A DNA stretch of 64,000 nt, taken from NCBI RefSeq assembly GCF_001625195.1, contig NC_054391.1, positions 2,697,390 to 2,761,389 of the forward strand, in the 5' to 3' direction. The notes below the pieces were generated by a model, which saw only the letters and a list, made by a program, of their open reading frames with translations, searched no databases and was not told the origin of the DNA. Shown here piece after piece: positions 1 through 11,453 of the stretch. The translations under genes and the position numbers were made by a program. The stretch is from Drechmeria coniospora. Its lineage: Eukaryota > Ascomycota > Sordariomycetes > Hypocreales > Ophiocordycipitaceae. Every line of letters begins with the position of its first letter. Within the stretch, counting starts at the first letter, position 1.

Positions 1-3000
1 AGATCCTGCAGGATCTCGCGCAGGACGTCGTCCCGGTTCGGGCACATCGATGGCAGCTCGGTCGCGACGAGGTTGTGGATCGCGAACACGTCCGTCATCT
101 TGATGTACAGCGTCGGCTTATTCTTCGCGTAGAGGTCGTTGAACTCGTCAATGTCAAACGTCTTCTCCGCGTCGGGCACGAATATCAAGTCGCCGGTGAT
201 GTTCCGCAGCCGCTCGATCGACTCGGCGACGAACGCGTTCAACGGTTGCAGGTACACGTTCTCGCCGCCAAATGGTCGTCCCGAGGCGATCTGCCCGATC
301 ACCTTGGCCACCTCGCTCAGGTTCCTCTTCTGAAGGGGGCTGAGCGTCTTTTCTATGACGCCCACCTGCTCCGGCGCCGTCACCGCCGGCTGGAGGTAAA
401 ACTTCCACAGCCAGAGGGAGACGACCTGCAGCAGGTTCTCCTCCGACTCCCGGCCAAAGTGCTGGCGCAGGGACTCGAACATCTGGCCGCAGAGGAAGCG
501 GAGGCCGTAGGGCATCATGTGCAGGAGATCCTCCAGCGCAAGGAAGAACTGGTCGCAGATCTCGCGCAGGTCCCGCAGGTGGTCGATGAAGAGCCGTCTC
601 GTCTCGGGGTCTCGGATGGCGACCTCGCGCGGCACGTCGAGCGGTCGCTGGTCGGGCCGGCCCGTCCTCAGCTCCTCGTTGTTGATGGCGGACCGGTAAA
701 TCTGCATCGGGTCGCTCTCGAGGTCGAGGGCTGGGTCTTCGACGATGTTGTCCCGGATCAGCGGCCCGAGGAGGCTTCGGAGATACTTGCGATCTCTCGG
801 CGATCGCGTGTAGTTTGCGAGCAGCTTGGCCCAAAAGTAGTTGCCCCGGACGTACTCCTGGAGAAGGCCGGCGCCCTCGATCTCCTCGCGCATCGACCTC
901 GCGATGAGCTTCAGCAGGTAATACTCCTCTCGTCGCTTCTGCGCGTAGCCGAACAGGCCCATCATGAGGAGCTCGATTCTCTTGCAATCCTTCTCCGACG
1001 TGCCTTGCTCGCGTATGCGCTTGAAGAGGCGCGCAAGGTACTGCGGCTGGGTCTGCAGGCTGAAGAACAGCTGCTGGTAGGATTCGAGCTTCTTTCGCGA
1101 GCTCTTGTTGAGGGCCTTGAGGTCAAACTGGTTCGAGGACGACATGGTCGAGTTGGCGAGGAGCCCCACGGAGCTGCCGCCATGGTTGTGTTGGTGGCGC
1201 ACGACCTCGTCGAGGGTGATCTTGTTCTTGACCAGGAGCGCGATCTTGATGTCCAGCTGATCAATGTACTGCTCGAGCATCTCGTTCTGGCGAACTTGCT
1301 GGACCACCGTTTTTCGCATCCGTTCGAACTCGACCTCCTCGTTGAAGTCGAAGTCGCTGTCGTTGAGCAGGTGGACGAAGTTCTTGACCGCGTTCACCGG
1401 CGGGTTCTGGCCGGTCGTGAGGCTCTTGTACGCCTCTCCCTGCACCTTGGCACGCACGAGGCTCTGGATCTTGACCACCTTCTGCATGTTCTCGTTGAAG
1501 AATCGCTGCTTTTCCTCGAAGCGCGCGCGCACCAGGAATGCGCGCGCGGCGGACTGGGCGTTGACGATGGCAGCCTCCTCGTCCGTGAGCTCCGTGATGA
1601 GGTCGTCGATGTTGGCGCGAGACATCATGGCCTTGAGGATGGCCTGGAAGGCCGTGATGCCTCTCCTGTGGGTTTGCAGCTCGTCGAGCGTAGCCGCGTG
1701 ATGCTTGCGGTGGAGGAGCCCTCGCACGAGGCTCTGCAAAGTGCGAATCTGCGGCTCGTGATTCTCCAGTCGCTGCCGTAGGACGTGCATCCGCCGCCTC
1801 GCGAGCATGCCTCTCAGCTGCGACTGCAGGGCAACTGTTTCGTCCCTGCCGGCCTCCCATACGTCGAACTGGTCCCTTCGTTCCCTGCGGATCGCCGCGG
1901 CCCGAATGGTGGCCTGGAGTCGCGCAAGCGTCGGCGCATGCCGCCTCAGCTCAGCCTGCAGCGATTGCTGCTTCCTCCTGGCCGCCCCTCCTCGGACGAG
2001 CCCTTGGACGGCCATCCATCTCGCGTCATGAGCGCGCAGCTGCTCCAGCTGGCGGCCGAGCTGCGCTCTCGTCAGCGATGCCTTTGCGGCAGCCTGCAAT
2101 TCGGTGACGGCGACAGCGTCGCAGTCGAGGAGCTGGAGATCGTGACCGATGCGACTTCGCAACAGCATGGCACGGGCAAGGGACTGAAGCTGCTGCACCG
2201 TTCCGGACGTTTCCCGGGTCTCCTGCTGCTGGGCCATTTGACTCTTGCGAGTCAAGAACCCCCTGGAGACGGCCTGGACCGTCCGCACAGGCCCGCTGCA
2301 CACCGCCAGCCGGGATTCCGTGTCTCGCACGCCGTGTCGGATCCTGTTGGCTCGGATCAGGCTTTGGAGATGCAGGATGTCCGACTCGGTGGCCGTCCAG
2401 TACTCGGCGCTCCCCTTCTGCCTTTGCCTGAGGAGAAAGCCGCGGGCGGCGCTCTGCAGGAAGACTGCAAAGCGTCGCATCTGGAGCCGATAGCCGATGA
2501 CCTGTCGGGAAAAGTCGCCGCGAATGCGCGCCTGCAGCTCGGCAAGCGCCTCCTCGCCCTGCCAGAGGGTGGCCATGGTGTCGCTGAGCCGCAGCCGCAA
2601 CAGAGCACCACGCATCTGCGCTTGCAAGTCGACGATGCGCTCGCCGTTTTCCGCCAACATGCGTTCGGTTCGCTCTTCTTCCGTCTCCTCGGGCTCGGGC
2701 TCGGGCTCCGGTTCGGGTTCCTGCCCCGGGATTCCAAAGTCGGCACCCATGTTGCTAAAGGTCGGCATGTTGGCCCCCAGCTTATCCAGGCCCTTCTGCA
2801 TCGCCTCGAGCTCGTGGTGTTCAAACTCCAGCTGGCCAACGAGATTCCCTATCCTGAAATCGACGATGCCGCGGCGGAACAGAAGCCAGCTCAGGGCGTG
2901 GATGCAGTAGATGACCTTGGGAATGTTCTTCTTCTCGTAGAGGTCGATGAGCTCGAACCGGAAGAGGTCGGGCAGGTCGACCTCGTCTAGGTATCGGAAA

Positions 3001-4001
3001 AAGATGGCGATGTTGTCCGAATGTCGATACTGGAGCTTTTCGTGATGGAATATTCGGAATCGCTTGTCGGGGTTCAGCGCCTCGACTACCTCGGCCAGCG
3101 TGACGCCGTTGCGGAGGGCCTCTTCCAGTTCGACGATGGGGCCGAGCGGTTTGTTGGTGACGTCCTCTATCCATTCCTTGGCCTCGCCGATATGGCAGAG
3201 ATACTCGTAGGCTTGGAGAAACTGGCGCTGCTTGTCCATCCAGTTGCGGCCTTCCCACCCGTAGCTGCTGCTCTTCGAGTCGTGGGCGCCGTTGGCGTTG
3301 TCGGCACGCTGCAGTCTGCGCCGGCCGCGCAGGCCGACGACCTGCTGGGCTGGCGAGGTGATGGCAAAGTTGTCGGCGGATTCGGAATGGGCAAGGCGCG
3401 ACAGCGTGCGCAGCTCCCTCGTGGAGGAGCGACCGAGAAGCTCAAGATCGGGTTGACCGATGTGGGCGGCGTGCACGACCTGCGGCGAGTGGCCGCTCGG
3501 TGCCACGAGACGACTCCGACAGAGGGAGTCGGATCTGGTCAGCAGCATCGAGTCGGGGCGCATGGACAGAAGGCGCGGGGGTGACAGGGCGCCATCCTTG
3601 TGGGCGAGCGACAGGCTTCCAACGTCGCAGCTCTTGCCGCGCTCGTGCCTCAGGGTGCTGTGGCGAGGCGGCGTCAGGGGAGATTTGGCAGACGCGGCGG
3701 GTGCTTGCGGAAGTGTGCGGAGGGACGGTCGGGGAAGGCCGCCCTGATTGTCCTGGGCATCGCCTGAGCCGGTCATGGCCTCTGCCTCAAAGGTTCGTGC
3801 TCTCGCCAGCACGTTTCCGCGGCCACATTTTTGTCTGGGGTTGCCGGGGGAGGTGCCGCCGCTCGTGGCGGATGCCGAAGTGAACTGGCTACCGAGGCTG
3901 TGGTCTGTCGACAGGGAGTATCCCGAGGATGCGGATGAAGATGTCGTCGAGGGATATCGGTTGAGGATGCTTGCGGGGGGGGCGAGGTCGAAGGACGACA
4001 T
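1..4001 (-). CDS. IQG1: IQGAP-family Ras GTPase-activating-like protein (Rng2/Iqg1 type), 3' end off window
   Basis: This is an actomyosin-ring scaffold: IQGAPs bind F-actin, calmodulin/myosin light chains and small GTPases, and drive contractile-ring assembly and septation. The minus-strand frame is open without introns from ATG at 4001 to the left edge (about 1333 residues). An in-frame TGA lies roughly 60 nt upstream of the ATG, which fixes the start. The order of parts is a Ser/Thr/Pro-rich N terminus (about 1-240), a calponin-homology actin-binding domain (about 250-380, with YEKKNIPKVIYCIHALSWL), an acidic EPEPEP linker, some twelve degenerate IQ repeats (about 480-850, e.g. VRTVQAVSRGFLTRK), and a RasGAP-like domain (about 990 to the edge, with MMPYGLRFLCGQMFESLR). 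The C-terminal RGC domain must lie outside the window. The family assignment is firm; the symbol follows the yeast homologue. Confidence 0.93.
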   Translation of the reverse strand, partial: MSSFDLAPPASILNRYPSTTSSSASSGYSLSTDHSLGSQFTSASATSGGTSPGNPRQKCGRGNVLARARTFEAEAMTGSGDAQDNQGGLPRPSLRTLPQAPAASAKSPLTPPRHSTLRHERGKSCDVGSLSLAHKDGALSPPRLLSMRPDSMLLTRSDSLCRSRLVAPSGHSPQVVHAAHIGQPDLELLGRSSTRELRTLSRLAHSESADNFAITSPAQQVVGLRGRRRLQRADNANGAHDSKSSSYGWEGRNWMDKQRQFLQAYEYLCHIGEAKEWIEDVTNKPLGPIVELEEALRNGVTLAEVVEALNPDKRFRIFHHEKLQYRHSDNIAIFFRYLDEVDLPDLFRFELIDLYEKKNIPKVIYCIHALSWLLFRRGIVDFRIGNLVGQLEFEHHELEAMQKGLDKLGANMPTFSNMGADFGIPGQEPEPEPEPEPEETEEERTERMLAENGERIVDLQAQMRGALLRLRLSDTMATLWQGEEALAELQARIRGDFSRQVIGYRLQMRRFAVFLQSAARGFLLRQRQKGSAEYWTATESDILHLQSLIRANRIRHGVRDTESRLAVCSGPVRTVQAVSRGFLTRKSQMAQQQETRETSGTVQQLQSLARAMLLRSRIGHDLQLLDCDAVAVTELQAAAKASLTRAQLGRQLEQLRAHDARWMAVQGLVRGGAARRKQQSLQAELRRHAPTLARLQATIRAAAIRRERRDQFDVWEAGRDETVALQSQLRGMLARRRMHVLRQRLENHEPQIRTLQSLVRGLLHRKHHAATLDELQTHRRGITAFQAILKAMMSRANIDDLITELTDEEAAIVNAQSAARAFLVRARFEEKQRFFNENMQKVVKIQSLVRAKVQGEAYKSLTTGQNPPVNAVKNFVHLLNDSDFDFNEEVEFERMRKTVVQQVRQNEMLEQYIDQLDIKIALLVKNKITLDEVVRHQHNHGGSSVGLLANSTMSSSNQFDLKALNKSSRKKLESYQQLFFSLQTQPQYLARLFKRIREQGTSEKDCKRIELLMMGLFGYAQKRREEYYLLKLIARSMREEIEGAGLLQEYVRGNYFWAKLLANYTRSPRDRKYLRSLLGPLIRDNIVEDPALDLESDPMQIYRSAINNEELRTGRPDQRPLDVPREVAIRDPETRRLFIDHLRDLREICDQFFLALEDLLHMMPYGLRFLCGQMFESLRQHFGRESEENLLQVVSLWLWKFYLQPAVTAPEQVGVIEKTLSPLQKRNLSEVAKVIGQIASGRPFGGENVYLQPLNAFVAESIERLRNITGDLIFVPDAEKTFDIDEFNDLYAKNKPTLYIKMTDVFAIHNLVATELPSMCPNRDDVLREILQD

Positions 4002-5039
4002 GTTGAACGGGCTGATCGCTGTCCCCTGCACCTTGTTGGAGGGATGCCGGTCAGCCGGTCGTCAGTCGCCAGCTGAATCTCGCCCAGGCAGCCCAAGATG
4101 GTGGGTATCAAGGGTGCGTGAAGCTGCTCGCTCGCTACCTCGGTCCCCAGGGAGAATGCCCCAAGGAAATGCAGGCGGGCGGGCGGGGAGGGGCCGGAGG
4201 AGGGCAGCAGGCCGGAGGAGGGCAGCAGGCCGGTAGATGGATACGAAATTGGTAGGATGGTGGTGGTGGCAGGTAGGTCTCTTCGTGGCGTCGAAGGCGG
4301 ACTGGATGACCGTCAACGGCCGTCAGGGCATCGTTTCGGGACAGGTAGGCAGGCAGGCAGAGCAGAGAAGACGTAAATCCCTCAGCTTCCCACGTTGGGT
4401 CGGAATGAGATGCGCCAGGTTCGTCGTCCTCGTTCCCCGCGCCGGAGTGGAATCTGCAAACTGTTGCGATGCCGAGGCTCGAGGCTGGCTGGCGAAGAAT
4501 GGAGGGAGGGTAGCGGATCGGGCACGTATGTACACTCCTTGGTACCCGTGGTACCCTCGTCGAGGTTCAAGTATCGAAATTGGACGAGTTAATTGACGGG
4601 TGAATGCCGATGCCGGTTTGCTCAGATGCGCACGCCGGGAGGGAATAGGCGGCAAGACTGATTTTTGTTTTGTTCTCTCGGACGATGATGGAAAAGACGC
4701 TGTCAACGAAGCACCCTCATCGGCAGCAGAGCAGCCTGCTGAATGCGGCGGAAATCCCGGGCGGGGTTGCTTTTGCTGAGCCGTTGGGCGTAAACAAAAA
4801 ACAAGCAACGCTTCCCACCCAGCAACCCGACGATGCAGTACCGACCTGTGCCTCCCGATGTACATCTACTTGGCTATTGTTGAGGGCAATTTAGCGAGTA
4901 AACAAGGTATCAGGTACTTGGTGACTTTGTATTGCTAGTCCCGTGGGGCATGGTTCGCTAGTGTCACTCACCCGCCCGATACTGGGCTCGTAAGTACAAG
5001 ATTTGTCCGCTCCCTCCCGTTCCCTCCGTCCCTTTCAAG

Positions 5040-6130
5040 ATTTGACCAGGCAAGGGATGTACTGTAATTATTACATGTAATTAGTTGTTCGGAGTACATA
5101 TGTACGGGGTATTATTACGGTATATACGAGTTACTCTGTGCTTGTCAGTGACATGTACTGTAAGCAGGTACCGATACCTACCGAGTTATGTATCTACCGT
5201 AAGTACACTTGCAAGTTGCAGCCTTTATTACTGTACTTGCATGTACATTTACTGGAAGTAATACGGAGTACCAAACGCATAGCTCTTAGGCTTGCTACGA
5301 AATTATCCATCCTTTTCTTCCAGCCGTAAGATCGGAAACTGTGGACTGAATGGGGTACAGATATCTACACTGAGGCAACAGTATGCAAATACATACCTCG
5401 TACTGAACTCAAGGAACCTTTGATTGATCTGGAAAAGTATGTACGAGCTGTTTGTGTGTACGAAGAACTCGTGCACCTAGATGAACTGGTAGCAAGAGTT
5501 GTCTCAAATCTTCACGACGATTGGGTGAACTTTACAACCTTGCTAGTACTCCGTAGGTGGTGATGATACGCCGTAGCTACTAACCAATCCGTACAGGTAG
5601 GTAGCAAATGTCACCCACCATAGGAGCAGGCACCGTCCTGCATTGGCCCAGGCTGCTGGCGGTTAGTGTGAACTTTGTTGGCGTTACGACCTAGATGTAC
5701 AGTAGAGCTACAAGTACATGTACTGTACTGTAGTTTGGTGGTAGTGGGTGGTAGTGGGTGGTAGTTGGTGGTAGGCGGTATTATATGAGTACCTAGTACG
5801 GAGTACTCCATATCTGCGCACCGTTTGCACAAGTCGTCCTATGTGTGCTAAATTGCAGGACATGGCAGTAGTAAGTAGGTGTATTAGGATAGTATAAGTT
5901 CTCCGTGCCTGTACCGCAGTCCATATGCATGCAAAGGATGCTACATGTACAACTACGGAGTACAGTACTTGCAGGTGATATCTACCTACCTAGTAGTATT
6001 GTACAGTACTCCGTACTTCAAGGTGTGCTACCAAATGTACCTGCACGGAGTACTGCAAACACTGCAAGTATTCCGCACGGAGACCAGAGTCCAGTAATAC
6101 GGAGTACAAACAAGCAAGTACCTTTCCATG
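5040..6130. repeat. Island of GTAC-centred palindromic words
   Basis: This stretch is densely populated by GTACGGAGTAC/GTACTCCGTAC, GTACTGTAC and GTACATGTAC words on both strands, for example around 5800, 5955-5970, 6005-6020 and 6045. It is less GC-rich than the flanking coding DNA and has no long reading frame. The same word family recurs in every large gap of the window. Confidence 0.75.
5736..5774 (+). repeat. 10-bp tandem repeat (GTAGTGGGTG)n
   Basis: About four head-to-tail copies of a 10-bp G/T-rich unit, the last ones slightly diverged (GTAGTTGGTG). It lies inside the GTAC-word island. Confidence 0.85.
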
Positions 6131-6358
6131 CTCATGGTGGGGCAGAATGAGGTCACGAATCAAGCCAGGCTCTGGCAAACCTCTCTCCATACTCCTACTC
6201 TACCATATCTACAGGGCATCCAGCAATTTTGCAACAACTCCTCCGTACGGAGCGTCACAATCATCCAATGACACTTTCCCTTCCACGACCCCTCCACGAC
6301 CGCAGTTGATTGACGCCGAGAGAGGCTCATCTCTGGCGCCAGCTGCGCGTCAGTCATC

Positions 6359-8432
6359 ATGTCGTCCTCGACGCAAAGGCCCTCCGTGCTCGTAAGATCC
6401 AATCGTCCCTACGCCGCTTCCAATGACGCAACGACCGGGGCGGCGACTAATGGAGGCCGCAGGTTACGGACTCGAGAGAAAGATCAAAGCAGAGACGGCT
6501 GCCAAGGCGTCAGGATGCCGCGTCCGTATCGGCTGGCCGGGCGCCGATGCGCTTCATGACTGTCGACAACGTCCTGCAGTACAACTCGCAGATCCCCTCC
6601 GGCCAGCCGCGAGGGCCGCCGGCAAAGTCGGCACAACGGCCATCTTCGACGGGAGCTGGTCTGATCGCCGGCCGCCGCGTCATCGCCGGCGGTTTGCCGA
6701 GCATCCAATCCCGGACAGGGCAGCCGATGCCCTCTCGGACGACCAAGATCAGCGAGAAGCTGGTTTTGCTGCCAGAGACGAATGACGACGACGACGATTC
6801 GGCCGATGGAGAGGCCGAGAGCGAGCCCTCGATGGCGAGGAAGTGGCAGGATGAAGACCAGATGCCCCTGAGGGACGAGGAGCTCGACGTGCTCAAGAAG
6901 AGGGGCGGCATCCGAGGAAAGAGCTACGCCGAGCGGCTGCCCAAGTTGCAGCGAAAGGACAAGGTCAGCCGATTGACGGCCTACTGCAATGCCCAGGCAT
7001 TCAAGATGGGGGCCACGTCCGAGTTTCTGAAGCAGAAGCACGAGACCAAGACGAAGCTCTACGACGACTGCCTGTACGCCATCTACGCCTTGCCGCTACT
7101 CAACGGCACCGAAGGCTACCGGGTGCGCGGTCGGCCGATGCTGAAGACGCCGGGCACGGGCAAGACGATGCTGGATCTGGAGATTGAGTGGACCGAGCAG
7201 CGCGACCATCACGAGGGCTACTTTGACGACGACGCCTACTCGACGCCCGAGAGTCCCGAGCACGAGGACCGGGGCTCGGAATCGTTGGACATGCGAGGGC
7301 GAGGGGACGACTCGCGTCGTGAGCAGGACGAGACCATACCGTCGCACATCAACCGACTCGCCCCCGATGCCAAGCACTTTGCCGAGATGTTCGTCTTCTC
7401 CTACGGCGTCGTCGTCTTTTGGAATTTTTCCGAGCACCAGGAAAAGGACATACTGGCGGACCTGACGTTCGCCGACGCCGAGGACGGCATCAGCCTGCTT
7501 ACGCGACCGCTGGAGCAGGTCGACTTTGAGACGGAGGAGTTCCACTTCGAATACAGCGCCGACGTCAAGCGGCCGCGCGTCTTCAACGACATGATCACCC
7601 TCCTCCCGCGGTCGGACCACATGATCAAGCTGACCATCAGCCACGCCATCGCGCAGAGCACGAAGCTCTGCTTCTTCGAGGAGAGGATGAGCGAGACGAT
7701 GCTGGACACGCAGCACGTACCCAAGACGCTGGCCTTGACGGGTGAGCTGAACATGACGAGAGCCGAGATTGTCAAGATCCTCGGCCACCTGTTCAAGAGC
7801 CGGGTCGACATCAACCTCTGTAAGTCGCTCGTCACGACGCTGCGGTTCCGAGCCTGTTTTCCTGACCCTCACGGCCAGCATCCAACATCCTCGACGTGCC
7901 CAACTTCTTCTGGGACTCGGAGCCCACGCTGCACCCGCTCTACGCCGCCGTACGCGAGTACCTCGAGATCGACCTGCGCATCAAGGTGCTCAACGAGCGG
8001 TGTCGCGTCTTCCTCGACCTGGCCGAGATTCTCTCCGACTCGGTGGCCGATGCCAAGATGAGCTCCATCACGTGGATCATCATCGTTCTCATCGTCATCA
8101 GCATTCTCGTCACCGTGACCGAGGTTGGCCTGCGCTTCGGCATGCTGAGCAAGAACTCGGTCGGGGCCAAGATGAGAGCGGCGGCCGCGTCCGCGTCCTG
8201 GAACGAAGAGATGGTGGCCGGCGTCGCCCCAGCCATCCTCGCCGTGAGGCGGGAAGCACGGGATGAGGCCGGTCCGGAAGGCCGCAACGCCGCAGCCGTC
8301 GACGTCGGCGGCCTCGAGAGTCTGGCCATCACCCTCGGTCTTTCCTCGAACGCCTCCATCGAGGAGGTAAGAAGCGGCATCGTGGACTTGAAACGGCGCG
8401 CCGCATCTCCCGGTCGCTGCGTCGCCAGATGA
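6359..8432 (+). CDS. RMD1: Rmd1/Sif2-type DUF155 (RMND1 family) membrane protein
   Basis: This belongs to the DUF155 family of yeast Rmd1/Rmd8 and mitochondrial RMND1; in yeast it is tied to meiotic nuclear division and sporulation, and the molecular role is unclear. Three exons join in frame: 6359-6391, 6463-7819 and 7879-8432, giving 647 residues. Intron 1 (71 nt) has GTAAGA, a GACTAATG branch and CGCAG; intron 2 (59 nt) has GTAAGT and a CCTGAC branch. The N-terminal 290 residues are low-complexity, including an acidic DDDDD run. The DUF155 core begins near residue 300 (MFVFSYGVVVFWNF) and ends in one strong membrane segment (about 526-551, SSITWIIIVLIVISILVTV). A tail of about 95 residues follows. 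The first exon (11 codons) is the least certain part. An assignment to the Rmd8 paralogue is possible. Confidence 0.88.
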
Positions 8433-9824
8433 CCAGGACTCGGAACACGCCGGTCCAGGCCTGACGCTGTCCCGACCCCCTTCCGTTGAGGTGCTGGACG
8501 AGATCGACGGCCCCAAGCGCGGTGCGAGTCCCCGCGCCAGGTCGCCGGCCTCAATCGACGCAGCACACGCCTAGACCCTGCTTCTATTTCTAGTCTATCG
8601 ACGAACATTTGCCGTCGGCGTTGGGGATCCTTCCTTCGGCCAGGCTCGTATGCTCACCAGGCTGCGCGGCAATTTTTTCGACAAGAGCGCCATGCAATAG
8701 AATGCGGCATATCTTACGCTCGCACTTGGCGGCCCCTTCGACACCCTTCTCGAGGCGCACACGCGTCGAATGCGAGTGCGAGTGCACTTCGTGCTCGACC
8801 TTCCTGCTACGCGTGCTGATACGGCATGGAACCGGGATTGTTTCGCAAAACCTCTTCCGCAACCCCTCCGGAATTGCGGCACGGCATCCAGGCTTGGATT
8901 CTTGGCGCTGGCGCGGCGTCTCTGGCATCCTTCAGGCCGATTCGCCACTGGCCGGCCGCACGAGCATTCGTAGCCCGCCGAAGGATGCACAACTACACCT
9001 ACAGGTACTTGTTGGTGTACGGGTACATGCAAGTATACATTAGTGCATGCGCCTATATGTACAATTGCATGCAACTACAAGTACTTTTATGTACTCCGTA
9101 CGACCCTGTAAGTACTACAGTATGTGTTATGAAGTACTCCGTACGGAGTACTCCGTACGACAACCACATGCACGCTCTGGGTGCTCCGTTCGGTGCTGAA
9201 TCTACCGAACCTACCGGCATGCACATGTTGTTCATTTGCGTCTGTTGTGCGCAACGGAGATGGCATGCCACTGGTGTTTTGGGTCGTCACACCCAAAGAA
9301 ACGGGTAGCATAGTTCCCATGTCGGCTCGCGGACGAAAAGGTTGTCGAAGCAACAACGATGGGTCCAGTATTATGCTGGAGTTTTCTGGCCGTCGAGGAG
9401 GTTTTTCATGGTTGGCTAGATAGACGTCGAAACTAGTATGGGCTACAGCAAAGGAATGATTTTGTCGTTTCAACCGCAAGGAGTGGAGGCTCCTAATGCT
9501 TAAAGGCATGCATTACTATTATACCAGCACCTAATTTGCTGTGCAGTTGGCCAACCGTGATGAGGGTTGACCGTCATTAGGCCTCGTCATCTCAAGTCAA
9601 ATACGCTCCGCCCGAAATGCGGACAGCATGATGAACTCTGCCGTGGAATTCAGCAGTACATACGAAGCAACCGGGCGACGGACGCAACGGAGCATCGCTC
9701 TTCTATCATGACGGTGCCGGCGCAACATGCCACCTGCCCCGCAGTGGTGCCGCACCACACACCCGCTCCCTTACCCGCCTTTCAAAGTTCAAAGTACGTC
9801 CCTGGGTATCAAAGCTGCTTCGCA
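8433..9824. other. Convergent intergenic region without genes
   Basis: This is the 3' space between RMD1 and the transporter gene. I see no coding signal. The middle (about 8990-9175) is a short GTAC-word island. Confidence 0.7.
9134..9158. repeat. Interleaved perfect palindrome of the GTACTCCGTAC family
   Basis: Three overlapping half-units, GTACTCC then GTACGGA then GTACTCC then GTAC, form two overlapping 16-bp perfect palindromes. This is one of the clearest copies of the window-wide word family. Confidence 0.9.
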
Positions 9825-11107
9825 CTACGGACCGGATGCCTGGTCCACGGGCTTGTATTGCACCTGCTTCTGCCTCCTCTTGTTGTCCAGCTCGGCCTTG
9901 CTGTAGATGGCGGCGCCGGCCATGGTGACGGCCATGCCCGCGCCGTTCAGCAGGTCGACGGAGACGTTGAACAAGAAGATGCCGATGATGACGGTCAAAC
10001 ATTGCTTCAGGTTCCCGCAGACGGTCATTGTCAAGGCACCCGCCAGCTTGTTGGTTTGAAAGGAGGAGACGTTGAGCAGGAAGGCGAGGAATCCGTTGCC
10101 CGTGAGGGACGCGAGGGCAGACCAGACGGAGATGTTGCCCGAGGCCATGAGGTTCCGGAACCCTTCGACCTCGCCCGTGGCACTTGCGCACACCAAGGCT
10201 TGCAGGGCCGCCAAGGGAGACATGCGCAGGACGAACTCGAGCGGCGGCAGGGCGAGGGATCCGGTCATGAATCGATTGGTGATGACCGTCTGGACGCCGC
10301 GTCAGCCAAAGCCGGGCAGGCAGCTCACCGCGCGCACGGACGACGCGAACGAGGCGAGGTGGGGGGGGCAGGACAGGACGTACCTTGGCGGCGGCGAGCA
10401 TCACGCCGAGGATGGTGAGGGCAAAGCCGGCGTCGGAAAAGGTCATCTCGCCGGCCGTCGTCATGGTGGCACCGACGATGAGAGGAACGAGGGACAGGTA
10501 CGTCAGGTTGCTGTAGGTACGGTTGTACCACATGCGGAAGATGAAGATGGTGAAGATGGGGCACAGCATGCGCATCGTCTGGTAGAAGGGAACCGACACC
10601 ATGGCCAGGGACAGGTTCGAGAGGGCGATGTTGGCGGTGAAGAGGGTGCTGAAGGCGACGAGCGCCAGGTATTCGCGGCGACCCAACCGGGTCAGCTTGA
10701 AGTATCCCAGCTCCATCATGACGTAGGTGCCCATGCTCGCGAAGGAGGCGTGCAGGGAGGTGAGAAGCCAAGGGAAGGTAAACTGCGGAGCGAGATGAGC
10801 GTCAGCACACGGGTGCACGACACGGCCGGAGCACCGCGGCCAACTCGCGGCCCAAGGCGGCACTCACCACGCCCAAGATGAACTTGTTGTAGAGAGTGAG
10901 GAGCAGGGAGAAGAGAAAGTAGGTTCCAAGCCAGGCGAACTTGACGGTGCTGGGAATCGAGTACTCATGGTCGAGATTTTGGTGGTCCGGGGGGGGCTCG
11001 GGCAGGCCTGCGTCGCCTTCGAGGTCGTGATCGACGAGATCCAGCACTGGTACCTTCTCCCCCAGCGTCAAGAGAGCCGACGACTCGAGACGGCTTTCGT
11101 CGGCCAT
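9825..11107 (-). CDS. Triose-phosphate-transporter family (DUF250/SLC35-like) membrane carrier
   Basis: This is a multi-pass carrier of the drug/metabolite-transporter superfamily, probably in Golgi or ER membranes; the substrate cannot be told from sequence. Three exons: 10868-11107, 10384-10782 and 9825-10289, all phase 0, giving 367 residues. Introns are 85 nt (donor GTGAGT) and 94 nt (donor GTACGT, branch GGCTGACG). The N terminus is acidic and cytosolic-looking. The first helix is FAWLGTYFLFSLLLTLYNKF, a TPT hallmark (LTLYNK). The second half carries the usual KTVITNRFM motif across the exon 2/3 junction and the LPPLEFVLRMSPLAA segment. The C terminus is short and basic. ATG at 11107 is preferred because it opens the exon just before the acidic leader; an in-frame ATG at 11188 would only add an uncharacteristic 27-residue extension. 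Confidence 0.9.
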
Positions 11108-11388
11108 TGTGCTTTGGAGCAACGACGTTGCCACGGGGTGAAGGATGGTGGGATCGGAGCAAGGTCCGTCTGGGGAGGCCAGTATCACGAGTTGAATGCC
11201 CTAGTTTTCTGGGGTAGGAAGCATTCTCCGGGGGTGTCAGGCAGGAACGGAGAGGCAGGGATCGAGCGAGCGGGCAGCGGGCGAAGCTGGCGGGCTCGAG
11301 GTTTCGTGACGAGGAGGCGTACGGAGTGGACTCGCAGAATCTGGCTGGGTGCCGTGGTTGAGGGGGGGGGGTCGAGTCGGGGAGTCGG

Positions 11389-11453
11389 GTCGGGTCGAAC
11401 AGTCGGGTCGAACAGTCGGGTCGAACAGTCGGGTCGAACAGTCGGGTCGAACA
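11389..11453 (+). repeat. 13-bp minisatellite, five perfect copies
   Basis: Five exact head-to-tail copies of GTCGGGTCGAACA, about 280 bp upstream of the transporter start codon and preceded by a G-rich run. No mismatches are seen between copies, which points to recent expansion. Confidence 0.95.

Larger units (their letters stand above)
4002..6358. other. Divergent intergenic region between IQGAP and RMD1 genes
   Basis: No supportable gene lies here. The first 600 bases upstream of the IQGAP start are GC-rich, with a duplicated GGAGGGCAGCAGGCC word near 4197-4230. From about 5040 the sequence changes to a GTAC-word-rich island that runs almost to the RMD1 start. Both gene promoters must be in this interval. 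Confidence 0.7.

Noticed and set aside
75..1781. 568-codon plus-strand frame
   Set aside because: It is antisense to the IQGAP gene and rich in Leu/Val/Arg/Asp from reversed GC-rich codons; the minus strand carries the real IQ and RasGAP motifs.
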